NCBI GenBank assembly: GCA_019695185.1
Contig: JAIBAN010000019.1
Span: 28,068-92,067 of the forward strand
Direction: 5' to 3'
DNA from: Blastocatellia bacterium
GTDB taxonomy: Bacteria > Acidobacteriota > Blastocatellia > Chloracidobacteriales > Chloracidobacteriaceae
DNA length: 64,000 nt
This document shows positions 50,225 to 59,400 of this stretch, in pieces. Below the pieces are notes generated by a model that was not told the DNA's origin, did no database searches, and saw nothing but the letters and a program-made list of their open reading frames with translations. Each line of letters starts with the position of its first letter. Position 1 is the first letter of the stretch. Both the position numbers and the translations under genes were made by a program.

Positions 50225-53200
50225 ATGACCATTCGCTCTTTATTGAACTCATCTTTATGTCTGGTTTTGGTTTCCGCTCCGGCAGCCGCTCAAAAACCGA
50301 CGGGAACCTCCGGCCAGCGTCCGGCGGTGGTCAAACCGGCGGCTGAAAATCCGGACCTCAAGGAATCCGAAGCCATTTTGCGGCGGCTGGTGGAATTGGA
50401 CCGACTGGCGGCCAAAAAGTCGTTTGCCGAACTGTTGGAAGACACCGCCAATGCCGACCAGCAACTGCGGTTGGCGGCCATTCGGGCTTTGCGCGGCCAT
50501 TTCAGCGAAACCACGCAGGCCGAAGCCGAAAAAAAACTGCTGGCCCTCGGCCAGGATGCAAGCTGGATGGTGCGCGGCGAGGCGGTCTTTTCCCTGGGTT
50601 TTTCCAAGCCGGGTGAGCCGCTGGTGACGGCCCTCCGGCAATCGCTCAAGGATGACCACTGGTTCGTCCGGGGGCGGGCCGTGCAGGCATTGGGCAAGCT
50701 CAAAGCCACGGATGCCGTTCCGGATTTGGTGGCGCTCTATGAGACCGAGGGCTGGGACAACCGAGCGCGGATTGCCTTCGCGTTGGGCGAAATCGGCGAC
50801 CTTCAGGCACTTGACACCTTGCTGGCGGCCATGGCGAGTGACGACGGCACGTTGCAATTGATTGCTTATGGCGCGCTCAAGAATTTCAGAGGCGGGCGCA
50901 CGCTCCGGGCCTTGCTTTCCCGGTTGAATGTCGAAAAAACGCCGGGCGGGAAACTGCTCCTGGTGCGGGCGGTGGGCGCGCTCCAACTCAAGCAGGGCCG
51001 GGATAAAATCGAAAGCTGGCGCAGTGAGTCGCCCGAACTGGACCGCGAAATCACGCTTGCCTTGTATCGGTTGGGCGAAGCGGAAGCGCTGTCAAGCATC
51101 ATCCGTGATTTCACCCTCTATCCGAAAGCCGTCCAACTGGAAATTCTGAAGGACTGGCAAACCAAAAACGAAGCCCGTGCCGTGCCGCTCCTGCTGACGC
51201 TGCTCGTCAATGGCCCGCCGGAGCAGCGCAAACTGGCGGCGACCACAATTGAAAACATTCAGGAAAATCTGCCGCTCCAGCCGGTGCTTGATGCCATCAC
51301 CGACACCGATGCGGAAACCCGTGATATTCTGGTGCGGGTACTCAAAAAAGGCCATGACCCGGCTTTGCCTGTAGCCATCATCACCCGTTTGAAAGCCGAG
51401 CCGCCCCGCCCGGAACGGGAAGCCCTGCTTTCCCTGCTGGAGGACTTCAAAACCCCTGAAACTGTTTCAGCTTTGCTGGCCATCCGGCTGGATGACAAGC
51501 AACGCGCCCGGCTGGGGGTGGCCGCCGCTCTGGAAAAATTCAACATTTCCCTGGAAGGGCTGGCCGCCCAGGCGGCTGACAATAAACTGCCGGTTGCCGA
51601 ACGGATTCAGGCCACCGCCTGGCTGGGCGAATTGGGCGAACCGGCGGTCATTCCCAAACTGGCCTTGCTGCTTGAAACCGATGACGCCAAACAACGGGTG
51701 GCCGTGGTCGAAGCCCTTGGCCACATCAACGACCGGACCGCCATCGAGCCGCTGATTCGCAGTCTGGACGACCGTGACCCTGCTGTCCGGACGGCAGCCA
51801 GTGCCGCCTTGCTCCGGTTTGGCATTGCCCCGGAACGTCTGACCAGCGACCTGGCCGCTAAGGAATGGCAGATTCGGATTGAAGCCCTCAAACTGCTCAG
51901 TCGGATGGGCAATACCAGTCAGATTCCGGCCATGGTGGAACTGCTGCGCGACTCGGAGCCGCAAGTCCGGCGGGCGGCGGTGGAAGCGCTCAAATCCCTC
52001 AAAGATACCCGTGCGGTGGAAGGACTGATGACCGCGCTCCGCGACAACGACATTGGCGTGCGGGCCGGAGCCGCCGAAGCGCTGGGCGAAATCGGTGACG
52101 CCCGTGCCACTCAGCCGCTGCTGACCGCGCTCCGCAACAGCGCCAATACGAGCATCAGCACGGAAATCGCCACGGCGCTGGCCAAACTGAAAAGCAATCA
52201 GGCGGTGCCGCTCCTGCTGGACGGCCTCCGCAACCCAAGCTGGACTGTGCGGGCGCAGATTGCACGGGTGCTTGGTGAATTTCAGGATACACGGGCCGTT
52301 CCGCCACTGGTGGAAGCCCTTGAAGACAACTCGGCGGTGGTGCGCTATTACGCCCGGCAGTCATTGGCCCACATTGGGGTTTCCTCCCCTGAGGGATTGT
52401 TACGCCTGTTTACCAAAAACGAAGGCCGGGCCCGCTACGGCTCGATGGAAGTCATCCGGCTGACCCATTTGACGGCCACGGTTCCAACGCTGCTGACAGC
52501 TTTGTCAGATGTACGGCTGCCGATTCGGGCGATGGCCGCCTATGTGCTGGGCAATCTGAAAGATGAAAAGGCAATTCCAGCGTTGGCACAGGCGCTTGAA
52601 ATCGAAGACCGGTTTACCGTGCGCTGGTGGCTGGCCTATGCCTTGGGCAACAGTGGCGAGCCAGCCCGACCCATCTTGTTGAAACTGGCCAATCATAAAA
52701 AACCGCGCGTCCGGCAGGATGCCTTGCGCGCATTGGGATTCCTGCCGCCGGATGAAGCGGCGCACACTGTTTTGCTGGCAGCCTTGCAGGACAAAGACGA
52801 CACCACGCGCGGAGCCGCCGTCGAGGCACTGGGACGGTCGCAGGACACGGCTGCGATTGGCGTCCTGACCGGTTTTCTGAAAAGCCCAAATCATGCTGAA
52901 GCCCCGGTTGAGCGCCCGCGCCCGGACCTTGTCATTACCGCGCTGTTCCAAATGGGAACCCCTGGCAAAAAAGCCCTGCTGGAATCCGCCCCCCAACTTG
53001 ATGCCGGGGTGCGGAGCCAGGTCCTGCATGTCCTGGGGGCCGACGGTGACCCGGAAATGTTGCCGTTGTTGCTGGAGGCCGCCCGGTCCGGTCCGGTGCG
53101 GGTACGGTTGACAGCGCTCCAGGAACTGGCCCGGCAATCGGATGAAAAGGCACTCGAAGCCCTGATTTTTGCCCTCAGCGACCAGCAACCGGAAATCCGA

Positions 53201-53335
53201 CTGGAAGCCGTGCGCTGGCTGACCCTGATTGGTGGTCCCGAATCCATTGCAGCTCTGAAAACCCAATTTGACAAAGAAACGGTTCCCGACATTCGAACCT
53301 TGATGGACCAGGCCATTAAACAACTCAAACAATAA
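50225..53335 (+). CDS. Exported HEAT-repeat scaffold protein
   Basis: The 1036-residue protein has a signal peptide (about 1-23) followed almost entirely by HEAT/PBS-lyase-type repeats of about 31 residues, seen as ALGEIGDLQALDTLLAAM, ALGHINDRTAIEPLIRSL, ALKSLKDTRAVEGLMTAL, ALGEIGDARATQPLLTAL and similar. Such superhelices are binding scaffolds. The spacing of 10 nt from the transglutaminase-like gene suggests one transcript. No catalytic domain is seen. Confidence 0.9.
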   Translation: MTIRSLLNSSLCLVLVSAPAAAQKPTGTSGQRPAVVKPAAENPDLKESEAILRRLVELDRLAAKKSFAELLEDTANADQQLRLAAIRALRGHFSETTQAEAEKKLLALGQDASWMVRGEAVFSLGFSKPGEPLVTALRQSLKDDHWFVRGRAVQALGKLKATDAVPDLVALYETEGWDNRARIAFALGEIGDLQALDTLLAAMASDDGTLQLIAYGALKNFRGGRTLRALLSRLNVEKTPGGKLLLVRAVGALQLKQGRDKIESWRSESPELDREITLALYRLGEAEALSSIIRDFTLYPKAVQLEILKDWQTKNEARAVPLLLTLLVNGPPEQRKLAATTIENIQENLPLQPVLDAITDTDAETRDILVRVLKKGHDPALPVAIITRLKAEPPRPEREALLSLLEDFKTPETVSALLAIRLDDKQRARLGVAAALEKFNISLEGLAAQAADNKLPVAERIQATAWLGELGEPAVIPKLALLLETDDAKQRVAVVEALGHINDRTAIEPLIRSLDDRDPAVRTAASAALLRFGIAPERLTSDLAAKEWQIRIEALKLLSRMGNTSQIPAMVELLRDSEPQVRRAAVEALKSLKDTRAVEGLMTALRDNDIGVRAGAAEALGEIGDARATQPLLTALRNSANTSISTEIATALAKLKSNQAVPLLLDGLRNPSWTVRAQIARVLGEFQDTRAVPPLVEALEDNSAVVRYYARQSLAHIGVSSPEGLLRLFTKNEGRARYGSMEVIRLTHLTATVPTLLTALSDVRLPIRAMAAYVLGNLKDEKAIPALAQALEIEDRFTVRWWLAYALGNSGEPARPILLKLANHKKPRVRQDALRALGFLPPDEAAHTVLLAALQDKDDTTRGAAVEALGRSQDTAAIGVLTGFLKSPNHAEAPVERPRPDLVITALFQMGTPGKKALLESAPQLDAGVRSQVLHVLGADGDPEMLPLLLEAARSGPVRVRLTALQELARQSDEKALEALIFALSDQQPEIRLEAVRWLTLIGGPESIAALKTQFDKETVPDIRTLMDQAIKQLKQ

Positions 53336-53340
53336 CCATA

Positions 53341-53454
53341 AGGACTGAGGACTGAGGACTGAGGACTGAGGAAAAAACTTTATCTGAGGATTTCCTGAAA
53401 AGCGACCTTCAGATTATATTGAACCTCAGTCCTCAGTCCTCAGTCCTCAATCCT
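53341..53454. repeat. Inverted pair of AGGACTG heptamer arrays
   Basis: Left arm 53341-53372 lies 5 nt after the HEAT-gene stop; right arm 53424-53454 ends 10 nt before the FHA-ABC start with the border CCTGAAAAA. The spacer is about 51 nt. Confidence 0.9.
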
Positions 53455-53464
53455 GAAAAAGCTT

Positions 53465-56400
53465 ATGAAACTGATTATCACGCACTTGCAAGGGTCGAAA
53501 GCCAATACAAATGCCGAGTTCACCGACCAGAAAATCATGGTTGGGCGGGACCCGATTCAATGCAAGCTGTGTTTTGGCGAAGCGGACGCCGGTGTGTCAC
53601 GCTGTCATGCCGAAATCCTGGTCCATGAGGGCATGCTGGTGTTGCGTGACCTGAACAGCAGTTTCGGAACCTTTGTCAATACCCATCGCATCACACAACC
53701 AGTCCAGTTGATTGTGGGCACCGTGGTTCAGTTTGGGCAGGGCGGCCCCATGATTCGGATTGATTATTTTGACCCCACGGTTGTGGTGATGCGGTCCGCC
53801 GACCCGGTTTCCGCCAATTTTCAGGCCAAACAGACGTTGGGTGATGTGACTCCGCCGTCAGCCGGGGTTCAGACCCCGCTGGTTCATTCGGCCCAACCGG
53901 CTCCGCCGGACTATTCAACCCCGGTTTTTCCCAAGTCGGCTCGTCCAGCGGATTTTACGCCCCAGCCCCCGACCACCCCGCAGGCACCGGTGATACCGGT
54001 ATCGGCACCAGTGGCTCCGGTTTCCTCCCCCTCACTTGCACCCCAGAGCGGGCCACCTTCCCTGCCACCCGGCAATGGCGGCATGACTGCCGGAGGAATC
54101 CCTTTCCTGGAATTGCTCAACGGCCAGCATCCCCAGCAGTACAAAGTGACGGGCACCACTTCCATTGGGCGCGAAGACAACAACCAGGTTCATTTGGATC
54201 CGAATATTTTCCCGACGGTTTCGCGCCGTCATGCTGAAATCAAGGTGGAGAACGGCCAGTTTATTCTGTATGACCTGGGTTCGTTCAATGGAACGCTGCT
54301 TGACGGACAGCGCATTGCCGCCCCCATGCCGCTCAAAAACGGCAACCGCATCCAAATGGGATTCGGCGGGCCGGAATTTCGGTTTGTGAATCACCAGCAG
54401 GCAGTTCAGGCCCCCGTGTCCGGAGGAAAAGACCAGCCGGGGACAATGGTGGTCCAGTCCATGAAGTCGAGTGTCAAAACCGGCGAAGGCCGGCAATTTG
54501 TCGCCCACAAGGAATTCACCCGCGACGTGCTGACCCTGGGACGGACGCCCGACAACGATTTGCAACTCGATGTGTTGCAAATCTCCAAGCACCATGCGCA
54601 GTTTGTGCGGATGGGCAACACCATCGGCGTCGAAGACCGGGGCAGCACCAACGGCGTTTATGTCAACGGCCAACGGGTAACGAAATGTGCCATCCGGCCC
54701 AATGATTTGGTGCAGGTCGGGCCGTATGTCCTGCAAGTGGACCCGGCAGGCGTGACGGTCTTTGACAGCCGGAGCAAATCCCGAATTGACGTGCTTGACC
54801 TGACCAAAGAGGTCAAAAACCGGGATGGTTCCGGCATGATTAAACTGCTCGACCGGGTGCGGCTTTCGATTCCGGCCAATGAATTTGTCGGGCTTCTGGG
54901 ACCTTCCGGGGCAGGAAAATCCACGCTCATGGATGCCCTCAACGGGATGCGTCCGGCGGACCAGGGCGCAGTCCTCATCAACACCCTGAACCTGTATGAA
55001 AACATCAACAGCTTTAAGCAGTCCATTGGGTATGTACCGCAGGATGACATCATCCACCGCGAACTGACGGTCTATCGCACGTTGTACTACGTGGCCAAGA
55101 TGCGCCTGTCGTCCGACACCTCGAACCAGGAAATAGACCAGATTATCAACGAGGTGATGGACGTGACGGGCCTGGCTTCACGGCGGAATGTGCCGATTTC
55201 GCAGCTTTCGGGCGGTCAGCGGAAACGGGTTTCGATTGCCGTCGAACTGATTACCAAGCCTTCGATTATCTTTCTGGACGAGCCGACTTCAGGTTTGGAC
55301 CCCGGCACCGAAGAAAAAATCATGCATCTGTTCAAGCAGATTTCCGAGGCTGGGCATTCGGTAATTTTGACCACCCACGCCATGGAAAACGTCAGGCTTT
55401 TTGACAAAATCGTGGTCATGATGCGGGGCCGGCTGGTCTGGTACGGCCCGCCACAGGAAGCGCTCGAATATTTCAACATCAGCAGCATTAAAAATCTGTT
55501 TGATACCCTGGGCGACCCCAACAGCGACCAGATTGCCATTGGCTGGCAACGCAAGTTTGAGCAATCACAGGCCTATCACAGATATGTCATGCAGCCGCTC
55601 AGTGGTTTGCAGCGGATGACCACACCGCAAATCCGCAAGGCCACCAATGACAACACCATCGGGCAAAGCATCCGGCAGACGTTTGTGCTGGCCCGGCGCT
55701 ATTTTGAAGTCATGGCCGGTGACAAATTCAATCTGACGATTCTGCTTGGTCAGGCCCCGGTGATTGCCATGCTCATGGGGCTGGCGGTTGGCAAGGACTG
55801 GATGCGCGATTTCCCCTATTTCATCCTGGCGCTCTCTTCGATTTGGTTCGGCTGTTCCAACGCGGCGCGTGAAATCGTCAAGGAATCAAGCGTGTACAAA
55901 CGCGAACGAATGGTCAATCTGGGGATTTTCCCCTACATCTTTTCCAAGCTCATCATTTTGACGATGATTGGTGTGTTGCAGGTCGCGCTGCTCTATGGTC
56001 TGGGAGCTGTTTTTGAAAATGTTCCCGGCAATCCGGTCTTGATTTACGTCAATCTGCTCCTTTCAAGTCTGGTGGGAATTGGCATCGGCCTGCTCATTTC
56101 AGCAGCCGTCCGGACCTCAGAGGTGGCCACCAGCCTTGTGCCGCTGATTCTGATTCCGCAAATTCTGTTTGGTGGGCTGCTGCTGCCCAACCAGGGGATT
56201 TCCGAAGGTATTGGTTTAATCATGCCGGCCATGTGGTCCTATGACTCCATGAAGCACATCAGCCTGCTCAATTCGGATATGAAAATCATGCGCGGACAGG
56301 ATGAAGACGATGTGGACGGCGAACTGGGCCGCATCAAGAAAGCCAATTCCAAGGCCATTGACAAATTCAAGGCGCAATTGGAGGACTACAAAGCCGAGCA

Positions 56401-56659
56401 GCAACAACGGCTGGATGAGTACCGCCGCCGGGCCGAAAGCGCCCAACGGGGGGAAGGACCGCCGCCAGGTCCGATGCCGGAGTTGGGTCCCGTTCCGGAA
56501 GCGCCGGAAATCGAATATCCACCTGAGAACAAAAGCCATTTCATCGGGTTCACCACCACCTATGGCAGCATTCCATTGAATTTTATTGTCTTGGGGTTTT
56601 TCTTTTTTGTTTTGATTGGACTGACAGCCTTTATTTTGCGCAGCAAGGATGTGCTCTAA
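53465..56659 (+). CDS. Triple-FHA ABCG-type transporter fusion
   Basis: The 1064-residue protein has FHA domain 1 (about 20-100; GVSRCHAEI), a long Pro-rich linker (about 130-215), FHA domain 2 (about 225-310; SRRHAEIKV, GSFNGT), FHA domain 3 (about 345-430; SKHHAQFV, GSTNGVYVNG), an ABC ATPase (Walker A 479-487, LSGGQ 581-585, FLDEPTSGLD) and an ABC2-type membrane domain (about 750-1060). A charged coiled insert with GPPPGPMPELGPVP lies before the last helix. FHA domains read phosphothreonine, so transport is probably controlled by Ser/Thr kinases, as for mycobacterial Rv1747. No kinase is in the window. Confidence 0.93.
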   Translation: MKLIITHLQGSKANTNAEFTDQKIMVGRDPIQCKLCFGEADAGVSRCHAEILVHEGMLVLRDLNSSFGTFVNTHRITQPVQLIVGTVVQFGQGGPMIRIDYFDPTVVVMRSADPVSANFQAKQTLGDVTPPSAGVQTPLVHSAQPAPPDYSTPVFPKSARPADFTPQPPTTPQAPVIPVSAPVAPVSSPSLAPQSGPPSLPPGNGGMTAGGIPFLELLNGQHPQQYKVTGTTSIGREDNNQVHLDPNIFPTVSRRHAEIKVENGQFILYDLGSFNGTLLDGQRIAAPMPLKNGNRIQMGFGGPEFRFVNHQQAVQAPVSGGKDQPGTMVVQSMKSSVKTGEGRQFVAHKEFTRDVLTLGRTPDNDLQLDVLQISKHHAQFVRMGNTIGVEDRGSTNGVYVNGQRVTKCAIRPNDLVQVGPYVLQVDPAGVTVFDSRSKSRIDVLDLTKEVKNRDGSGMIKLLDRVRLSIPANEFVGLLGPSGAGKSTLMDALNGMRPADQGAVLINTLNLYENINSFKQSIGYVPQDDIIHRELTVYRTLYYVAKMRLSSDTSNQEIDQIINEVMDVTGLASRRNVPISQLSGGQRKRVSIAVELITKPSIIFLDEPTSGLDPGTEEKIMHLFKQISEAGHSVILTTHAMENVRLFDKIVVMMRGRLVWYGPPQEALEYFNISSIKNLFDTLGDPNSDQIAIGWQRKFEQSQAYHRYVMQPLSGLQRMTTPQIRKATNDNTIGQSIRQTFVLARRYFEVMAGDKFNLTILLGQAPVIAMLMGLAVGKDWMRDFPYFILALSSIWFGCSNAAREIVKESSVYKRERMVNLGIFPYIFSKLIILTMIGVLQVALLYGLGAVFENVPGNPVLIYVNLLLSSLVGIGIGLLISAAVRTSEVATSLVPLILIPQILFGGLLLPNQGISEGIGLIMPAMWSYDSMKHISLLNSDMKIMRGQDEDDVDGELGRIKKANSKAIDKFKAQLEDYKAEQQQRLDEYRRRAESAQRGEGPPPGPMPELGPVPEAPEIEYPPENKSHFIGFTTTYGSIPLNFIVLGFFFFVLIGLTAFILRSKDVL

Positions 56660-56663
56660 AAAA

Positions 56664-56750
56664 CGAGTCTTGGGAGTCTTGGGAGTCTTGAGAGTCTAGG
56701 GAGTCTGGGAAGTGAATGATTCTCAATTCTCAATTCTCAATTCTCAATTC
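56664..56750. repeat. Mixed pair: 9-bp left arm and ATTGAGA right arm
   Basis: Left part 56664-56711 has five GAGTCTTGG/GAGTCTAGG nonamers; right part 56719-56750 has four TCTCAAT heptamers. Here a left arm of one family is joined to a right arm of another with almost no spacer. Confidence 0.85.
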
Positions 56751-56766
56751 CAAAAAGGTGGTTGGT

Positions 56767-57582
56767 ATGGGTTGTGGATGGAACAAAGTGAAATTGGGTG
56801 AGACGGGACTGCTGGTCAGCCCCTTGGGACTCAGCGCCAGTTACGGTGCCAGTGGGAGTGATGTCGAACATGCCTTTGACAGCGGCATCAATTATTTTTA
56901 CTGGGGGTCCTTCCGGACCAGTGATTTTGGTGCTGGGCTCCGGCGGATTGGGGCGCAAAACCGGGAAAAAATCGTGACGGTGGTGCAGACCTACACCCGC
57001 GCCGGTTTTTTCATGCGCCGGTCTTTGGAATCCGCACTTCGGAAACTCAATACTGATTACACGGATTTATTGCTGTTGGGCTGGTGGAATGCCGTACCAC
57101 CTCAGCGCATTCTGGATGCGGCGCTGAAACTCCAGGCGGAAGGCAAAGCCAAACATATCCTGATTTCCTGCCACAACCGGCAGATGTTTAAGGAATTCAT
57201 GGCCAATCCGGCCTTTGGGGCGATTATGGTGCGCTACAACGCGGCGCATCCGGGGGCGGAAACCGAGGTTTTCCCGTTTTTGAAGCAACGCCGGGTGGGC
57301 GTGGTGGCATATACGGCAACCCGCTGGGGCGATTTGGTCAATCCGAAGAAAATCCCTGAGGGCGAAGCCGTTCCCAGAGCTTCAGATTGTTACCGGTTTG
57401 CCCTGACCAATCCATCAGTGGATGTTTCTTTGATTGGCCCTAAAAACCGTGACGAACTCAACGAAGCGATGCTGGCGCTCGACCGGGGTCCAATGTCCGA
57501 AGACGAACTGGCCTGGATGAAACGGGTTGGAAAAGCCGTGCGCAACCGGCAGATGGGATTCATCCAAAGAATGAAAGACTAA
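56767..57582 (+). CDS. Aldo/keto-reductase-like protein lacking the catalytic tetrad
   Basis: The 271-residue protein has the overall AKR barrel plan: LVSPLGLSASYG, FDSGINYFYWG, LESALRKLNTDYTDLLLLG, KHILISCHNRQMF and a C-terminal NPSVDVSLIGPKNRDEL. However, the usual DTA...YG segment reads YFYWGSF, the Lys of the VTK motif position reads VTVVQTY, and the His of LLLH reads LLLG. The tetrad Asp-Tyr-Lys-His therefore appears lost. AAGGTGG precedes the ATG; an earlier frame is array translation. It may be a binding protein or a divergent enzyme. Confidence 0.7.
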   Translation: MGCGWNKVKLGETGLLVSPLGLSASYGASGSDVEHAFDSGINYFYWGSFRTSDFGAGLRRIGAQNREKIVTVVQTYTRAGFFMRRSLESALRKLNTDYTDLLLLGWWNAVPPQRILDAALKLQAEGKAKHILISCHNRQMFKEFMANPAFGAIMVRYNAAHPGAETEVFPFLKQRRVGVVAYTATRWGDLVNPKKIPEGEAVPRASDCYRFALTNPSVDVSLIGPKNRDELNEAMLALDRGPMSEDELAWMKRVGKAVRNRQMGFIQRMKD

Positions 57583-57593
57583 GGATAAAAACC

Positions 57594-57790
57594 AGGACTG
57601 AGGACTAAGGACTGAGGACTGAGAACAAAAACCAGGACTGAGGACTGAGGACTGAGGACTGAGAACAAAAACCAGGACTGAGGACTGAGGACTGAGGACT
57701 GAGGACTGAGGACTGAGGACTGAGAACAGAAACCAGGACTGAGGACTGAGGACTGAGGACTGAGAACAGAAACCAGGACTAAGGACTGAG
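57594..57790. repeat. Long higher-order AGGACTG array
   Basis: Five blocks of two to seven AGGACTG heptamers (starting at 57594, 57634, 57674, 57735 and 57775) are separated by a 10-nt linker AACAAAAACC or AACAGAAACC. The linker plus first heptamer equals the outer border (AAAAACCAGGACTG) of other arrays, so whole border-plus-array units appear to have been amplified in tandem. It ends 4 nt from the four-helix-bundle stop codon. Confidence 0.95.
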
Positions 57791-57794
57791 AAAA

Positions 57795-58202
57795 TCAGGT
57801 TGATATAGGTTTGGTTTGGGTATTTCCATTGTCACGTTGACGCTCAACTGCTGAACGCAAACCGCCTAAAATTCGGGAAACTTCGTGTGCCTGTAAATTC
57901 AGTTGTTGGAATTGTGATTCACAGAGATACCCAATATCAAATGCGACATAAAGATGGCAGCGAACTTCGGCACAGGATGCTTTTGCAATGGAAAGAAAAT
58001 GGTGAAACTCACTTCGTTTTCCACGTTCGAACCCTTCCGCAATATTTGCCATGATTGAAACAACTGCTCGTTGTATCTGATTGGAAAGCCCCCAATCTTT
58101 GGCAAACTTTTGATTTTGCGTAGCTTTGTAAACTTCTGTAGTCAGCTTCCTTGCTTTTTGCCACGCAATCAGGTCTTCAAACCTTTCAATTTTTGGATTC
58201 AT
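57795..58202 (-). CDS. Four-helix-bundle protein (S23/IVP-like)
   Basis: The 135-residue protein belongs to the four-helix-bundle family first seen in 23S rRNA intervening sequences (TIGR02436-type). Typical motifs are [37 protein letters not shown] and the [20 protein letters not shown] stretch. GGAG lies 8 nt before the ATG. The gene is visibly more AT-rich than its neighbours and sits between oppositely oriented heptamer arrays (57594-57790 and 58305-58377), suggesting recent arrival as part of a repeat-bounded unit. It is not inside an rRNA gene. The family relates to Avd proteins, but no reverse transcriptase is present. Confidence 0.88.
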   Translation of the reverse strand: MNPKIERFEDLIAWQKARKLTTEVYKATQNQKFAKDWGLSNQIQRAVVSIMANIAEGFERGKRSEFHHFLSIAKASCAEVRCHLYVAFDIGYLCESQFQQLNLQAHEVSRILGGLRSAVERQRDNGNTQTKPIST

Positions 58203-58304
58203 TACCAAAACTCCTTTTCAATATTTTCAAATTTAATTTTGCTATTACTCAAAAATTAAACTCTCAATCCTCGAAAAAGAGTGTGCAATTTTTATTCCAC
58301 AATT

Positions 58305-58377
58305 CCTCAGTCCTCAGTCCTCAGTCCTCAGTCCTCAGCCCTCAGTCCTCAGTCCTCAGTCCTCAGTCCTCAGTCCT
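58305..58377. repeat. Right-arm CAGTCCT array beside the four-helix-bundle gene
   Basis: Ten CAGTCCT heptamers (one CAGCCCT variant) in right-arm orientation, ending in the border CAGTCCTGGTTTT just before the methyltransferase stop. With 57594-57790 it forms an inverted pair enclosing about 514 nt that hold the four-helix-bundle gene. The AT-rich 58203-58304 segment before it holds that gene's leader. Confidence 0.95.
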
Positions 58378-58381
58378 GGTT

Positions 58382-59287
58382 TTATTTCTTCCCGATTATC
58401 CATAAATGCCAGCCCCAGCGGTGGGCCAGATTCAATTCCACCCGCTGGGGCAAAATCGAGCCAAGCAGGGGAATCCAGCGTTTGTTGAGGAAATGGACCT
58501 GGGTTTCCACTTCAGAAAACTGATGAAACATGGCGGCGGCTTCGCTCCGGGAATACACCCGGGCCAGTGGATTGCCGGCACCGTCGGTGTTTTGATTGAG
58601 GAATTCCGCTGCCGAAAAAAAGCGTTGGGGGTCGCGGAGCATCCGGGCGCGGAGTTCTTCCAGCCGGGTACAATCTTCGCCAGTAACGGCACTGACTGCC
58701 TTGGGACCCCAGGAGAACCGCAGCAACTGCGAGCCCAGCCGCCGGAAAAACATGATGTTCCCATAATAGTTATAGGAATTCCGGTGATAGAGCATAATCA
58801 TGGCCGTCCCTTCCGGGCGAAGCACCCGGTACACTTCGCGGATGGTTTGGGGCGTGTCGGGTGTGTGATGGAGCACTCCGTGGGAATAAACCAAATCAAA
58901 TGAATTATCCGCAAAAGGAAGATTTTCAGCATCCGCCTGTTGGGTGCGACCCGGAACACCATACATCCGCAACCGGCTTTCGGTTGTTTTGACTGCGGTT
59001 TCGGTCAGGTCCACGCCAAGGTAATCCGCTCCGGCGCGGGCAAACTGGAGGCCGTCCGTGCCCAGCCCGCAGCCGATTTCAAGCACCTGCCGGTCTTTCC
59101 AACGGGGAAAATCAACGACGGTTTTGATATGACCTTCGGTGCGGTAGCGATGTTCCTCAACCGCATCAAAAAAAGCCCGCGTGCCGAATTCAGCTTCGGT
59201 AAATTTCATACCGCAGGGATTGGCATTCCAAAACCGGCGGACTTGTTCCTTGAGTTGTTGCGCTTCAGTGGCTGAAAGTGATGACAT
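58382..59287 (-). CDS. SAM-dependent class I methyltransferase
   Basis: The 301-residue protein has a class I fold with motif I VLEIGCGLGTDGLQFA, acidic motif II YLGVDLT, motif post-II DAENLPFADNSFDLVYSHGV and VLRPEGTAMIMLY. The N-terminal FWNANPCG stretch recalls UbiE-like and small-molecule methyltransferases of unknown substrate. A long C-terminal part (about 175-300) is hydrophobic and aromatic-rich. The ATG at 59287 is preferred over an upstream TTG. Confidence 0.88.
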   Translation of the reverse strand: MSSLSATEAQQLKEQVRRFWNANPCGMKFTEAEFGTRAFFDAVEEHRYRTEGHIKTVVDFPRWKDRQVLEIGCGLGTDGLQFARAGADYLGVDLTETAVKTTESRLRMYGVPGRTQQADAENLPFADNSFDLVYSHGVLHHTPDTPQTIREVYRVLRPEGTAMIMLYHRNSYNYYGNIMFFRRLGSQLLRFSWGPKAVSAVTGEDCTRLEELRARMLRDPQRFFSAAEFLNQNTDGAGNPLARVYSRSEAAAMFHQFSEVETQVHFLNKRWIPLLGSILPQRVELNLAHRWGWHLWIIGKK

Positions 59288-59400
59288 AGTGAAATTCAAT
59301 TCGGATCCGCTTTGACGGACCTGTCCGCCAAAAAGCGAAATAAAAAATGTAAACTTTGGTTTTTAGCGAAAACTCCACCCACAAGCAAAGGAAACCTAAC

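Noticed and set aside
57594..58202. Diversity-generating retroelement, because the four-helix-bundle family includes Avd
   Set aside because: No reverse transcriptase, template repeat or variable C-type-lectin target is in the window.
57594..58377. Regular repeats resembling a CRISPR array
   Set aside because: Units are 7 bp in variable block sizes with constant 10-nt linkers, not 23-47 bp repeats with unique spacers, and no cas gene is present.
58151..58405. Plus-strand frames encoding LSPQSSV repeats
   Set aside because: They are translations of the CAGTCCT array, which is open in all frames; no start signal or conserved domain is present.
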